Positions 1 through 10,888 of a stretch of 64,000 bases of DNA are shown here, in pieces; positions within the stretch are counted from its first letter, which is position 1; every line of letters begins with the position of its first letter. The notes beneath the pieces were generated by a model that worked only from the letters and a program-made list of their open reading frames with translations, had not been told where the DNA came from and ran no database searches. The translations under genes were made by a program, and so were the position numbers. The stretch comes from Tipula vernalis (Eukaryota; Arthropoda; Insecta; Diptera; Tipulidae), in NCBI GenBank assembly GCA_958295665.1, contig OY282559.1, positions 135,945,241 to 136,009,240 of the forward strand, read 5' to 3'.

Positions 1-508
1 ATGTTTTACCAAACATACATTGGCACCCAAAATATGCTTTGTTTGCCTTATTTACGATGTATTTCAAGTCGGGGTTCCAGGTTAATTTTTGGTCAAAAAT
101 GATCCTTAGATATTTAAACTCAGACGTCATCTTGAGTATTTCCTCGTTCATAGTTATTGGAGAAAAGGAAATTCTCCTCCGATTTGTAAAGAGAGTACAT
201 GTTATTTTTTTGGGACTGACGTTAAGGTCCACTTCAACACACCACTCGTTTACCAATCTTAGAGCATATTGCATACACTCAGCTATTGTGCTTTCAAATT
301 TGCCCCTGACCATCAGCACCAGATCATCAGTATAGGCAATGATTGATATTCGACAGTTCTTCAAAATAGCGAGCAAGTGGTCCATTACCAAGAGCCACAG
401 TAATGGCGACAGTACTCCTCCCTGAGGGCAGCCCTTGGTAGGTGAAATTGAGATGCTTGCTTCGCCAATCGAGGCTTTAATTCTCCTGCTTCTGAGCATG
501 TTTATTAT

Positions 509-1480
509 TCACCCGATGGTTGAGGAGTCGATACCCCTCGCTACAGCTTGTTCCCGAATCACCTGGAAATTAGTATTATCGAAGGCACCCTGGATGTCGA
601 TGAAGGAGCATAATAGTGCCTCCTTGTCGCGAAGTGTATCCTTGATTTCCGATGTTAATTCATGCAGGGCTGTCTCCGTAGATTTGCCTACCTGATAAGT
701 ATGTTGGCTAGGATTTAGAGGACATCTTTGGATTGTATTGAGTCTGATATACAGGCCCAATATTTTTTCGCTTGTTTTAAGTATAATTGATGTAAGGCTA
801 ATAGGTCTGTAGGACCTAATGTCCTCGGAGGATTTATTCCCATTCTTTGGTATGAATATGACTCTTACTTCCCTCCAGCATCTGGGGATGTATTCCAGAC
901 TAAAGCTGGCTCTATATAATTTGATTAGGTGGGGCTCCAGTACATCCAGGCCTCGTTGAAGAAAAATAGGATAGATTCCATCCCCTCCTAGAGACTTAAA
1001 GAGACCAAATGAATTGATAGCCCAGCGCAATTCTCCAGGGCTAAAGATTCCCATCGCACGCTTGTAGGCCCCCCTTGGGACTAGATAAGGATGCACCACG
1101 CTCATATCAGGGTCCTCCCGACCCGCAATGATTGTGCAATTCAGAAAGTGTCCCTTCACCAGACATTCAAGAGTCTCTTCCCTTGATGTGGTTAAGGTCC
1201 TGTCCGGCCTTCTTACTGAGCCAAGAGGGTTTTTATGATCTAATGCGGGGGCTTTTTGGAGTCGGCAAGCTGCCAGAATCTCGACTATCTTTCCGCAAAC
1301 AGTTCTCCAGCTCTCTGTTTTGCTCTTCCTCAGAGTCTCATTATACTGGGTGAGGGCAGTTCGATACGCTGCCCAGTCATCTGTTATTTTTGCTCTGTTA
1401 AAGAGCTTACACACTGTTTTTCTTTTAGTCTCCAGGGCGGAGGTCCACCAAGGAACATATCTAGTTCCTCTAACACGCAC
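509..1480 (-). pseudogene. LINE reverse transcriptase, open segment of ORF2
   Basis: This is a 323-codon open segment of a non-LTR reverse transcriptase. Residues 1-130 are the linker after the endonuclease. YRPISLTS lies near residue 225 and marks the start of the fingers/palm. FIDIQGAFDN near residue 290 carries the first catalytic Asp (motif A). The reading is lost at 509, but the same protein resumes in another frame through CPQGG (about 430) and YTDDL (about 328), so at least one frameshift separates motif A from the catalytic YxDD box. The product would copy its RNA at a nicked chromosomal site. The methionine at 1480 is simply the first in the open frame, because the true ORF2 begins further upstream with the endonuclease. 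Confidence 0.8.
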
Positions 1481-1839
1481 CGCAGGAGAAGTTGAGTGAT
1501 AGGCATCAATTATTGCCCTGGTCAGATTATCAGCAACTCTATCAAGCTCTGCAACAGATCCGATAGAGTTTTGTTAACCCCCTACATTGTCTTGCAGTTT
1601 ATTGGTAAAGACAGCTCAGTCCGTATCTATAGGTTTCTTACCGTAGCTTCTGTTATTTGGGGTGTTCTAATATCAAATCTTATATACGTATGATCCGACA
1701 AAGATGCTTCCCCCGATACATGCCAATTTTGGACTGTGCTGGAGGTGCCCAAGTCAGACATAGTAAGGTCCAGCACCTCCCTTCTAATGGCATTCACAAA
1801 GGTCGGCTCGTTCCCTGTATTATTTAAAACAACATAATT

Positions 1840-2345
1840 TCATGAACAGTATTCAAGAAATTGCTCCTCTTGTATTGGTGTTGTTGCTACCCCAGACTGT
1901 GTGGTGTGAATTAGCATCAAACCAATGATGAACTTCTGCCCATGAGCTGTACAGTAATTGATAAAACTCTGTACTTCTTCCGGAGGTGGGTCGTTACCGT
2001 CCCCGGGAAAATAGGCTGATGCCATATTAATTGTGACCATGCCTCCTTTGGTTAGAGGTATCTCTAATGAGACTGTAGTTATGTCTCTGGGAATAAATTG
2101 GTTAATTGAGAAGATATTGTACGACGAACGACAGAGAATCGCTGTCCTCGTCCTTTCTACTTCTGTGTTGTAAATTAGCTTACCTCTCTAACTTGGAAAA
2201 CCTTTAATTCTTCCGTTGTTGGTCCACGGCTCTAGGATAAGCGCTATGTCCCAATAGTTTATGTTGAAGAGGCGACTCAGCATAGATGTGGCAGTCTTGG
2301 ATCTATGTAGGTTGATTTGTACGCATCTTGCAGACGTGTGCATAG
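1840..2345 (-). pseudogene. LINE APE-type endonuclease domain, frameshifted
   Basis: The N-terminal target-nicking domain of the same LINE ORF2. The start (about 2330-2270) reads QINLHRSKTATSML. A second block at 2040-1840 reads ASAYFPGDGNDPPPEEV, then FINYCTAHGQKFIIG. After IIG the expected Asp-Ala-Asn-His-His-Trp-Gly segment appears only in a neighbouring frame, so an indel lies inside the catalytic loop. Known LOA/R1 endonucleases have the same order of blocks. The copy cannot be active as read. Confidence 0.7.
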
Positions 2346-2430
2346 ATCTTTATGTTTTTGGGTCCTCTGCTACTACCAGCACATGGTTTGGCGGAACTCT
2401 GTGAGTTCAACCCATGTTTTTTAATATTAA

Positions 2431-2952
2431 GAATTAGTTTTATTGGCTGCTAAACCCGAAGACTAAAGGAAATATTTTGCGTATAGCCCCAAACTGAGTT
2501 AGTTCTTGATCTTCCGGTTAAAGAGCAAAATCATTTCCCGCTTCATTAACTAGGTCAATTATAGTTTGTTAATTTGACCATTTAACGTTAACCTTGGGTG
2601 ATCATGGAAAATACACGTGAAATTTCCCAATCTTTTTGAATCCGGTGTCTAAAATAGTGGTTTCCATTAAAAAATATGACCTTAACCTTCAAATGATTTT
2701 GAAAATTGACCTGAAGAACAAGGACATTAGTTCAGATAAATGATTGTCTGAATGATAAATTTTTGTCTAAACCATTTTTTTGTGGCTGCTGTATTTTATG
2801 AGATATTTGGATCCGTCGATTAAAATGGGTCATCCTGTAGGTTCATTAGTAACAGAATGCACAAGATATATACAACTTTTACACAAATAACAAGGGCAAG
2901 GTTATGGGTCCATCTCCTGTTAAACCGTCCAATAATAATGCATTTTTTGGTT
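2431..2952. other. Unassigned spacer
   Basis: AT-rich sequence with no coding region I can support. A stretch at about 2680-2720 contains GACCTT and TTCAAATGA words like those of the repeats at 52.6-53.1 kb. A word at about 2826-2842, read on the minus strand, resembles terminal repeats of some mariner-type elements. Neither is strong enough to call. Confidence 0.5.
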
Positions 2953-2960
2953 AAAGGATC
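2953..2960. repeat. Target-site duplication, left copy (AAAGGATC)
   Basis: The octamer AAAGGATC lies immediately outside the left arm of the fold-back element and is repeated exactly at 4478-4485 outside the right arm. An 8-bp duplication is typical of hAT, P and Merlin-type cut-and-paste insertion. Confidence 0.85.
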
Positions 2961-4477
2961 GTGAGTGTGAAGTTTATGCTAAAAAAAAAATAACAAAAAA
3001 TTACACTGTTAAACTAGCTATTTTTCCAATTGGAATTTAAATTATATGAAAATTTATGAACATTACTATATTTCAGATAATTTAAAAGTTGACTCGCAAA
3101 TGTCTATAAGGTCTTGCACATATTCTCAGAAAGACCATATTGTCGGATAACTTGGCCATCTGCCAGTCTACGTGGCCAATCTGATCCAACGTTGAAGAAT
3201 TTTCCTATATTTCGCCGAATTTTGAATTTTAATAATTATGGTTGGTTTAAAAAATTGTTGTATCTCCGATCACAGAGATGTACACAAGGCCTTATCCACA
3301 TTTTTAGATAGCTTGGTTTAGTAGCAGTCCCTGTAGCCAACGTGATCCAATTGTGATGAACTTTACCATATTTTGCAGAATAAAAATTAAAAGAAGAATA
3401 AAATTAAAAAAATTTGTACCGCCGATGCCAAAGATGTTCAACTGGTCTTGCCCATATTTTCGGATAACTTGGCCATATGCCAGTCTACGTGGCCGACCTT
3501 ATCCAGTTGCGATGAACTACACTATACTTCACAGAATTTAGCATTTTTAATAATTTTATTTATTAAATCAAATGACCTTAGTCACCGGTGGTTGCCGGTT
3601 GGAACACGTTACTTTTTACAAAATTGCACGCGTCACAAAGCTATCTAATACATGACCAGAACAGCTCACGTGATGTGCACTTTACGGAAGGTTACAGAGC
3701 TGGTAGACTAATCTACCCAACTTTGGTCCCTCCCCCTCCAGTAACCGCCAAACCATCTTAAATATCATTAAAGAAAGAAAGTTCAATAAACGATATTTAG
3801 ATAAATTTGGGAACTTGGCTATTCCTTCCCCGATTTTAGTGAAAATTGACAGGCGCGATGGATGTGGGATTCTAAAATTTTTTGTGATAGATTTTGGCCA
3901 CAGAGACTGCTACTAAACCAAACTATCTGAAAATGTGGATAAGACCTTGTGTACATCTCTGTGATCGGAGATACTACAAATTTTTTTTTTTTGTTTTATC
4001 AGAATGGCCACGTAGACTGGCGAATGGCCAAGTTATCCGACAATATGGTCTATCTGAGAATATGTGCAAGACCTTGTGAACATCTCTGCGGTCGGCGATA
4101 TAAAAGTTTTAAATTCATCCAAAATGATTAACAATTCCAAAAACTGTGAAATATATTATAGTTCATTATAATTGGATAGGCTTGGTAACATTGGCCGCTA
4201 TATGGCTTAGCTATTCTAAGAAATGTGCGGTGGCCTTCGGGACTTTTCCAGGATCGGCACTAAATAATTATTCAACTTTTAAATTATCTGAAATATAATG
4301 ATGAAAATGATGAAAAGAACCTGTTTTCCCATGAAAAGAACCAGTTTGGAGGTATGAAAAATCCAAAATGACAAAAAATTTAAATTTTCATATAATTTAA
4401 ATTCCAATTGGAAAAATAGCTAAGTTAACAGTGTAATTTTTTGTTATTTTTTTTTTTAGCATAAACTTCACACTCAT
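2961..4477. mobile_element. Fold-back DNA element with long modular inverted arms
   Basis: A 1,517-bp non-coding element. The outer arms (2961-3090 and about 4290-4477) are inverted copies; each begins (G/A)TGAGTGTGAAG, followed by an A-run and TTACACTGTTAA. Inside, a roughly 60-90-bp module with words such as TCTTGCACATATTCTC, CGGATAACTTGGCCAT and CCAGTCTACGTGGCC occurs three times on the left (about 3108, 3285 and 3440) and at least twice inverted on the right (about 3893-3975 and 4010-4095). So the whole can fold into one long hairpin. No transposase is encoded. The perfect 8-bp flanking duplication shows it moved as a unit. The duplication length suggests hAT, P or Merlin mobilisation; the terminal sequence alone does not decide. 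Confidence 0.85.
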
Positions 4478-4485
4478 AAAGGATC
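4478..4485. repeat. Target-site duplication, right copy (AAAGGATC)
   Basis: Exact repeat of the octamer at 2953-2960, directly after the right arm of the fold-back element. Confidence 0.85.
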
Positions 4486-4500
4486 CCATTTTATAGGCCT

Positions 4501-4584
4501 ATTATGGTTCTCACCTCACCGAAAAACTTCATACAAATCTAGTCACAGTTGCATAGTATTTCTCGGTGAGGTGAGAACCATAAT
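4501..4584. repeat. Inverted repeat, about 25-bp arms, 35-bp loop
   Basis: The arm at 4501-4523 (starting ATTATGGTTCTCACCTCACC) is the reverse complement of 4562-4584, and the match extends a little inward with one mismatch. It lies 15 bp outside the fold-back element. It may be a small MITE or the remains of an older palindrome; no coding or terminator role can be inferred. Confidence 0.8.
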
Positions 4585-5600
4585 AATGGTATTAAAATCG
4601 GAATGCAAATCTCGCAGCAATTACTGCATACAACTTTAATTTGTCTTAAATTAATAATGCAAAATAAAATTTTCAAGGAAAATAGAAAATAAATGCAACT
4701 ATTTGACTCGAAAGTTATTTTGAAAATTATTGTTGTTGGAATGAGACTGTTGACGATGAAATGTATGATTTCTAATTGGATTATTATAATCTTGATTCGT
4801 TTGGTTCCAATTATTTTTAGTTTTTTGTTATTATCACCTTGCTTCTGATTTTCCATAATTACGTAAATTTTTGGGTATTCCAATTAGCATTTTCAACAAT
4901 TCGATATAAATTCTAGTTTTGTTGACATGCTGGATTGATTTTTGTTTTACTCGTTGTACAATTTTCACCTTCAAAAGAAATTTAAAAAATTTTCTTCGTC
5001 AGGAGGTGGTTAACTATAATTGTAAAATTTGCATTTATCGATAAAGTCTTCTACACTTGCAGCACTAACATCGAAATCTGAGATTAGTTTGCAAATCTAA
5101 ATTCAAATGACTTCATTTTATGTTTTGAGTGTAAATTTTGAAAATTATTTATACCACGAAATATTAAATTATTAACTGGATCTGAATTAGTGCCAATATT
5201 TGCTTTGTGTCTAACTTCATTCAATGTTAAACAACCATAAAATCGGCATCATAATTCGAATCCAAACGATTCGACACATTGTCTATATTTCAGTTCAAAA
5301 AAACCTTTCTGACGTTTGCAAATGTTTAGTTTTATATCAGATAGCTTGTCGATATTTTGTTTAAAATATTCAGAATACACGGTGTGATTTTCCAAATAAT
5401 TATCAAACCAAATCGAATTAATAATTCCTAATGTGTCCAAATATGCTGTTTCTAATAAAAAAATAGCTAGAGGAGTTGTTTGACAAAGAAGTCTATAGCT
5501 ATATGAATTATCCAATGTCAGCTGCTTACCCTTTTGTAGTCTGTATTGTACCAAATGTTTGTTAACCTTGACATTGCCTCAAAATTTCAAAACTTGTCGA
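4585..5600 (-). pseudogene. Possible LTR-retrotransposon gag remnant
   Basis: On the minus strand, 5554-5249 is open for 101 codons (starting MVQYRLQKGKQLTLDN) and ends near QCVESFGFEL. Downstream, at about 4850-4690, one frame is very rich in Asn and Gln (QQKTKNNWNQTN, then NNNNFQNNF). This resembles the Asn-rich tail of Gypsy-group Gag proteins. I see no zinc knuckle, protease or reverse transcriptase beside it. The assignment rests on composition and order only. Several stops interrupt the reading. Confidence 0.35.
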
Positions 5601-7269
5601 CATTAAAATTTATAGGTATAAATTTTCGTCCACCAGTGTTTTCTGCTCAAAAATTAACTTACATTACATACAATTATTAAAAGTGCCTTGAATTTCTAAT
5701 CAAATGCTAAGCTTGTAGCTATAAGAAATTATTAAACCAAACCGCGCCGCCACCGATTATGTCAAAATGTAATAAAAAAAAAATAATTTAAACAATTTTC
5801 TTCGCTATTTATAGCCTACTTGTATAAACATTTTCACCTCACAACATTTATTTACAAATAGTAATACATATTCTCTCTACCTGTCTTAATTGTAAAATGC
5901 AAATCGGTTTTCATTTGACTGTTTCGTTTAATGTTCTTCTTACTCTGAATCTTTTATAACCAACTTTTTTAATTTTTTATTTTCTTATTGTTATACATAC
6001 TGCTATGCGCTTTATACGAGTTTAGCTTAGTTTAAAAGTCATGATAATGATGAAATCTATTTAATGAACTTAAAAAATAAGAAACAGACAAAACAACTCT
6101 ATTTGATAAATAAAATAAAAAAAAATTAAGAAAATAATGAGAGAAGCACAAAAAAAAATAATTCTGGACTTTTTTTTTTTATTTTTTAAATAAAATTCAC
6201 GAAAAACACCACGACGTTAAAGCACACACAGTGGAATACATAAAATGTGCAAAAGACCTACGACAATATTTTTTTTTATATACTTAAGAATGTTTTATAC
6301 TGTTCCTCTTCTTATTTCATCATCATCATCATTACTATACTATCATCATCATTGTTGTGTATTTTATATTTTTATTCAACAAAGTTTTCTTTCAGTCTTT
6401 ACGAAAATATAAAACAAAACAAAACTTGTAAAAGAAAACTTAAAGAAGACACATACACACACACACACACACCATCGTACCCAAAATGATGACTGATCAA
6501 ATGATTATGATAAATTTGAATTGTTTAAATCAAATAAAAAATTATGTCTTATTACAAAATATATGAAATGGATTTATGTTTTTTAATTAATTTATAACAA
6601 TTATTTTGATTTCTTTATTATTTTTTATTCTTTACAAAAAACCGTAATTAGATTTTGGTACTCCGCATATACATACCGCTTATACGAATGATTAATTAGA
6701 ATCTATTTATTTGGATTGCTAGTGGAAAATAAATAAATAAATTATGGATTATTATTATTGTTGGTGGAGTAACTAGGAAATTTGAGGAGTGTAACACGAT
6801 ATGTATGGTGTGGAAAATATGAAATACTTAGCAATCGTTTATATGGACATTAAAGAAACTGGGTCAAATCGAATGTGTGATGATATTTAATACAATTTGG
6901 AAGTGTAAATCATCATTCCTCTCAGCGAAAGATAGACAACAGACAACCCTATAATTTTAATGCAGACCAATAGGCAGAAAGATTAGTACAATATGAGACA
7001 GACAGATGGTAAGGATTACTAACCTCATCGCCAGGAACCAGAAATCTGTGACTGTAAAACTAGATTTATGAGGAATATAGAGTAGATTGCGTTGCTTTTC
7101 GTTGGAAAAAATGCAAAACTTAATAATTTCTTTAGAGAAAGAAGTTCGATATATAGGAAGTATAAACGGAGACCTTAAGTATTGACCTCAGTTTTAGTTT
7201 TTACTGCCTAGAAAATAAGAAATTAATTTTTTTATATCCACACGTTTTCTTAAAATTTTAATTTTCGAA
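5601..7269. other. AT-rich DNA with microsatellites
   Basis: No supported gene. Holds long A and T runs, clustered TCATCATCATCATT words (about 6316-6352) and a (CA)n tract (6451-6472). Base composition resembles that at 25-26 kb, 31.3-32.1 kb and 43.6-45 kb, possibly unique host DNA between insertions. Confidence 0.5.
6451..6472. repeat. (CA)n microsatellite
   Basis: ACATACACACACACACACAC-type dinucleotide repeat of about 11 units with one interruption. Confidence 0.9.
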
Positions 7270-7305
7270 CGAAGCTCACTTCATTTATTTAAATAATTTA
7301 TTTAA

Positions 7306-7352
7306 AAAATTAATATATTTTCGACACTACTATGATGCCATCATCAGATTCG
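7306..7352 (-). ncRNA. Candidate hammerhead-ribozyme-like motif
   Basis: The minus strand reads CTGATGA, then a T, then GGCA, a 9-nt loop, TGTC and GAAA, followed by AATATATT, which can form a minute 3-bp stem. Then A and ATTT follow, and ATTT can pair with GAAT before CTGATGA. These are the elements of a minimal type-I hammerhead as found in Penelope-like elements. Stem II, however, needs one bulged T next to the core and a G-U pair, and stem I is only about 4 bp. Seen: core words in the right order. Inferred: ribozyme ancestry. Activity is doubtful. Confidence 0.3.
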
Positions 7353-7414
7353 ATTTGTAATTGTGTTTATACAACGAATAATAACAAAACAGAAAAATGG
7401 TCAAACAATACAAT

Positions 7415-7482
7415 TTAACAGTAGTTGTCTCATAAGGGCAATGAAATGTCTTAATATTATGTTTTGGTAACTACTGTTAAGG
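7415..7482. repeat. Short inverted repeat TTAACAGTAGTT
   Basis: TTAACAGTAGTT near 7417 is inverted as AACTACTGTTAA near 7470. It lies between the hammerhead-like motif and the CAACTCAA repeat and may be a transposon end. Confidence 0.5.
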
Positions 7483-7487
7483 AATAA

Positions 7488-7740
7488 ATTAACCTCAAAT
7501 TCAACGAATAACTAAATCCATGAATCTACTAACAAATGATTCCTAAACCAAACACCCACTCAATACTAACGCAAGCTAACTCAACCCCAACGCAACCTCA
7601 ACTCAACTTACGAAAGCTACATGAATGTTGTCAACTCAAACCAACTCAATCTAGCCGTCACTAAACTTTCAACTCAATCCCAAGTTAACGTCAACTGAAC
7701 CACTCAGTCAAGCCCAACTAATCTTTAACTCAAACCACTG
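7488..7740 (+). repeat. Diverged CAACTCAA-type repeat tract
   Basis: Degenerate runs of AACTCAA, CAACTCAACC and CCCAAC. The tract opens with CCTCAAATTCAACGAATAAC, which recurs at 17482-17501, so the two loci are copies of one repeat family rather than independent simple repeats. Confidence 0.75.
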
Positions 7741-8788
7741 TTGTGCTGCACAGTTTACCTGAACTAATGACAATGTATGTACACAATTTGAAAAAATGGT
7801 GTCGACAACATAAACAACGTCAACAATGAAAACAAAGCGTCGACAATGTATGTACAGCAGCCAATTGAGTAAACATTTTGATTTATTACAAATGTTATTT
7901 TCAATACAATAAATTTGTAACAAATTAGTGGTAATTGCGTAGGTAGCCTTTTTCAACATAAATAGTCGAGAGACCACAAACAAAATATTAAATCTATACA
8001 ATTTATCATTATGGACATCATGTGTAGCAGTTATATGAAAATATTATGTAAATTACTGAACAAACTCGTTTGTTGCACCAATCGATAACTACAACTACTC
8101 GATATAGCATTATAGAAGATGTTGCTCTAAAATTCTTTAGTATACCCAAAAATAGAAATTTTAGATATTAAGCAAATCAATGTTTGACAATTTCATATAA
8201 ATACCGATTAAATTTAGCCTTTGGCGTCAAATGTATATATCTGTGGCAAATATATAAAAAGTGATAACTGGGTTTTTACTACTTTTCAGTAGAAAGATTT
8301 AAACATATTTTTCTTTCTGTGAAACACAATTCTTAACATTAAATAATCTAATTACCACCAATTGGTCCTTTATTGTGCAGCCAAGAGGTCAGCTTAGTTA
8401 AACCACTAATTTTGTGCACAATTTCGCAACAATATCAGTAATAAGTACTTATCCCCTTTTAAATATTTAGTAAGTGTCTCTGATTAGATACAAGTCCATT
8501 TAGCTCAATTTAAAAATTTATAAAATTATATGTATGTTAATCTAACAACAATTGCTCCCTTCTTCAAATAGTTCTGTTTTATCTGAAAGTTAAATTATCA
8601 CCTTAAATAAAATATGTAGGTAATCAAGTATTATGTTGATCGGTACATGCTTTAAATTATTATAAATATTTAATTAGAAATTAATTATTTACAAAATGTT
8701 GTTTTGTGAAAAGAAAAAAATCATTAAAGTAAAATTGAAATACATACATACATTGTTTAAAATTATAACACAAAATTGCAAATTATTA
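7741..8788. other. AT-rich spacer
   Basis: No gene seen. The open stretch on the minus strand at 7708-8001 overlaps the repeat tract and matches nothing I recognise. The right part lies downstream of the DDE-type gene. Confidence 0.5.
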
Positions 8789-9187
8789 CTATTCATTGAT
8801 TTCATCCAAAATATCCAAATCTGGATCCAGATCATCCTCACTATCAAGGTCAGTTTTGAGATTTTTGTAAAAATCGTGGTATTGTGGCGATATTATTGGT
8901 AATAAATCCATTATATCTTTTTTCTTTTTTGAATTTATAGGATTTGGTCCCCGGTAAGCCATATTTAAATTGGATCTTGAAATAGTAGAAATTCCTCGTC
9001 GTTTTATACTATGAATTTCGGCCAAAGAGTTTTTATATTCTATTATTCCGTATTGTTTGGTATACCTAAGCCAGCGCACTTTAGACCAAACAAAAGGATT
9101 CCCAGCAACATCTTTAGTACACCATGTATATTTTTTTTTTACTAAATCATTGAAATTCAAAAAATCAGTTTGGACCATGTCAATCAC
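8789..9187 (-). pseudogene. C-terminal part of DDE-transposase-like gene, shifted frame
   Basis: A 132-codon segment that continues the protein ending at 9184. The frames join if one A is restored in the short A-run at the junction, because the upstream frame ends ...RPDNIK and this frame reads VIDMVQTDF across the same bases. The segment has a basic stretch (NSKKKKDIMDLL) and ends in an acidic tail (DLDSEDDLDPDLD), as expected for the end of a DNA-acting protein. The first methionine overlaps the previous stop, but this looks like a single frameshift and not translational coupling. The function is that of the upstream domain. Confidence 0.65.
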
Positions 9188-10342
9188 TTTATATTGTCTG
9201 GTCGATCGTATATAGTACGAATAAATTGTGAATAATCATGTGGAGCATGAATTTCGATGGATGTTTTTTTTAATTGTTTTTCAATTGTAGCATGAACCAC
9301 ATCACATTCCATATGGGTGTGACCTATAATTAAAAATTTGTGATCGATTGTTGTGACACTGACTTCTTCAGATTGAAAAAAGTATAAAAACATAGCTGAA
9401 ATAAAACTGTTTTTATTTTGTCCCATGCAATTGTCACTATAAAATATGATGTGTTGGACTGATTGCGGTAACGATTTCAAATGCGTATACAGACATGAGG
9501 CAATTTCATTTCCCCCTCGATTTGCTATGCCTTCATGCCAAATATAATTAAAAGTTTGGTTTGATGCCCCGTCATGCACAGTTAAATTAAATGTCCATAA
9601 TGAACGTTTATAAAAAGAAACGCTTGTACTTAGCCGAGGTGTCGGTAGACACTTTTGTAAATCAAAAGTAAACATTCTTGATATTTCTGAATTTTGTTTG
9701 TATTTTTCTTTGTCCTGGTTCTTTGCGGTGTATGCTAAATCGGCCAAAGCATGATGTTCTTTTTGCTGCTTTAATAATTCAACTTTGTTTTCTGTGGCTA
9801 GTTTCATTTTTTGATCGATAGTTTCACAATAATTACAAGCGTCTAAGCTTAGTTGTTTAAATTTTAGATTAAGGGACCTAAAAATTTCGGAGTACTTAAA
9901 AATGGAAGCGGGGTTAGTGTATTCCTTAGAATACAGTTCATACATTATGCTTAAATTTAGCCCAGTTGACAAATAGCGTTTGCTACTATGCCGACGTGAA
10001 TAGTGAGAAGTGTATGCTGGGAAACTGTTGATGTGTTTGTAAATTCCATCCGTTGTTTCTTTTGGAAGTGTTTTATGAAATTTAGATGCCGTTCCACGCC
10101 TATCTTTTTCCGGTGTAGCCCCGGGGCATTTGTATAAATTATCACAAGCTATATCAATGAATTTACACGTTTCACCAAATGTATCTAATAAACATTTTTT
10201 GCACACTTCAAAACGACTGCCGCAATTTTTTAATAAGAATTTGGCTGAATATCGGCGAGGTGTTTTGCAAATAGTTTTTCGGTATTTTGTTGGCTCGAGT
10301 TCGATTAAACCACATATATAAGCCGATCTCATATCATAATTC
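9184..10342 (-). pseudogene. DDE-transposase-like protein, core exon
   Basis: Codes for a 382-residue core (first methionine at 10332). The N-terminal part has Cys pairs (FEVCKKCLLDTF) typical of DNA-binding regions. The middle has FDLQKCLPTPRLSTSVSFYK, then WHEGIANRGGNEIASCLY, FYSDNCMGQNKNSF and GHTHMECDVVHATIEK. The conserved acids in FDLQ, YSDNC and the final block suggest an RNase-H-fold DDE/DDD catalytic triad. This family is highly expanded in insects and other animals, usually as unnamed proteins. I believe it is a cut-and-paste transposase, but I cannot fix the superfamily (Sola-like is one possibility). It is preceded by an apparent intron (10343-10518) and followed by a frameshift. 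I found no terminal inverted repeats, so a domesticated copy remains possible. Confidence 0.7.
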
Positions 10343-10518
10343 CTTAAAATTTAAATTTTATTTTAATGAAAGTGTATAGGTATCCAACCAGGCGTATATA
10401 AAAATGGCGTTATGATACTTTTAGTTAAAATAACTCAAAAGTGTCTAAAGTAAATCAACGCTTAACAGGCCTTTTTTAACGCTATTATTATAATAATATT
10501 CGTAATTAGATAGCTTAC

Positions 10519-10888
10519 CTAGTTTCCAGTACTCAACAAAAATTTTCTTTTGGTCGTCGTATTTTATTTTTAACTGGCATTTTTTCTTGCATTCAGTCAA
10601 TGAAATTCATTGCCGGTTTTCTATTTGTTTTCCGGAGGATGTAATGTACTGTAAACCTAAATTTCGTTTCTTTTTTCGAGTTTTTTGATTTCCCCTATTT
10701 ATAGTGAAATGGCTAATTTCGCTGGCACCCTCCGAATATCGTTCACTTTCTAAGTTACTTAAATCTTCATTATTTTGAAAATTGGCACTAATATCCTCTG
10801 AATCAGAAGATAAATTGCAGGCTGGCATATAAGACACGTCTACATCACTATCATCAAAATCTATTGAATCCTCGGATAAGCTGAGCAA
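10519..10888 (-). pseudogene. First exon of DDE-transposase-like gene, with in-frame TGA
   Basis: Starts at a methionine (10888) and runs through an acidic, Ser-rich segment (LSEDSIDFDDSDVDVSY), then a basic cluster (QKTRKKKRN). A TGA at 10607-10609 interrupts the frame, but the same frame continues with ECKKKCQLKIKYDD and FVEYWKLG. This is the Cys-containing segment expected before the core exon. The exon then meets a GTAAGC donor at 10518; an acceptor TTTTAAG lies at 10343. The splice phase is off by one base relative to the downstream exon, another sign of decay or of a misplaced junction. Apart from these points the exon is clean, so the copy is relatively young. Confidence 0.6.

Larger units (their letters stand above)
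1..2430 (-). mobile_element. LOA/R1-like non-LTR retrotransposon, cut by window start
   Basis: On the minus strand this stretch encodes, in order, an APE-type endonuclease (about 2345 to 1840) and a reverse transcriptase (about 1480 to the window edge). It is the body of a LINE ORF2. The endonuclease start reads QINLHRSKTATSML, a typical opening for R1/LOA-type elements. The RT carries YRPISLTS, a motif A of the form FIDIQGAFDN, a CPQGG motif near 420-437 and a YTDDL box at about 323-334. The two domains sit in shifting frames, so the copy is dead. No ORF1 is visible upstream of 2430, and the 3' end lies outside the window. Assignment to the LOA/R1 side of the Jockey/R1 group is a family-level judgement from these motifs. 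Confidence 0.8.

Noticed and set aside
2815..2842. Mariner-type terminal repeat (TACAGGATGACCCATTTT on the minus strand)
   Set aside because: Only one short word, no partner end and no TA-flanked structure seen.
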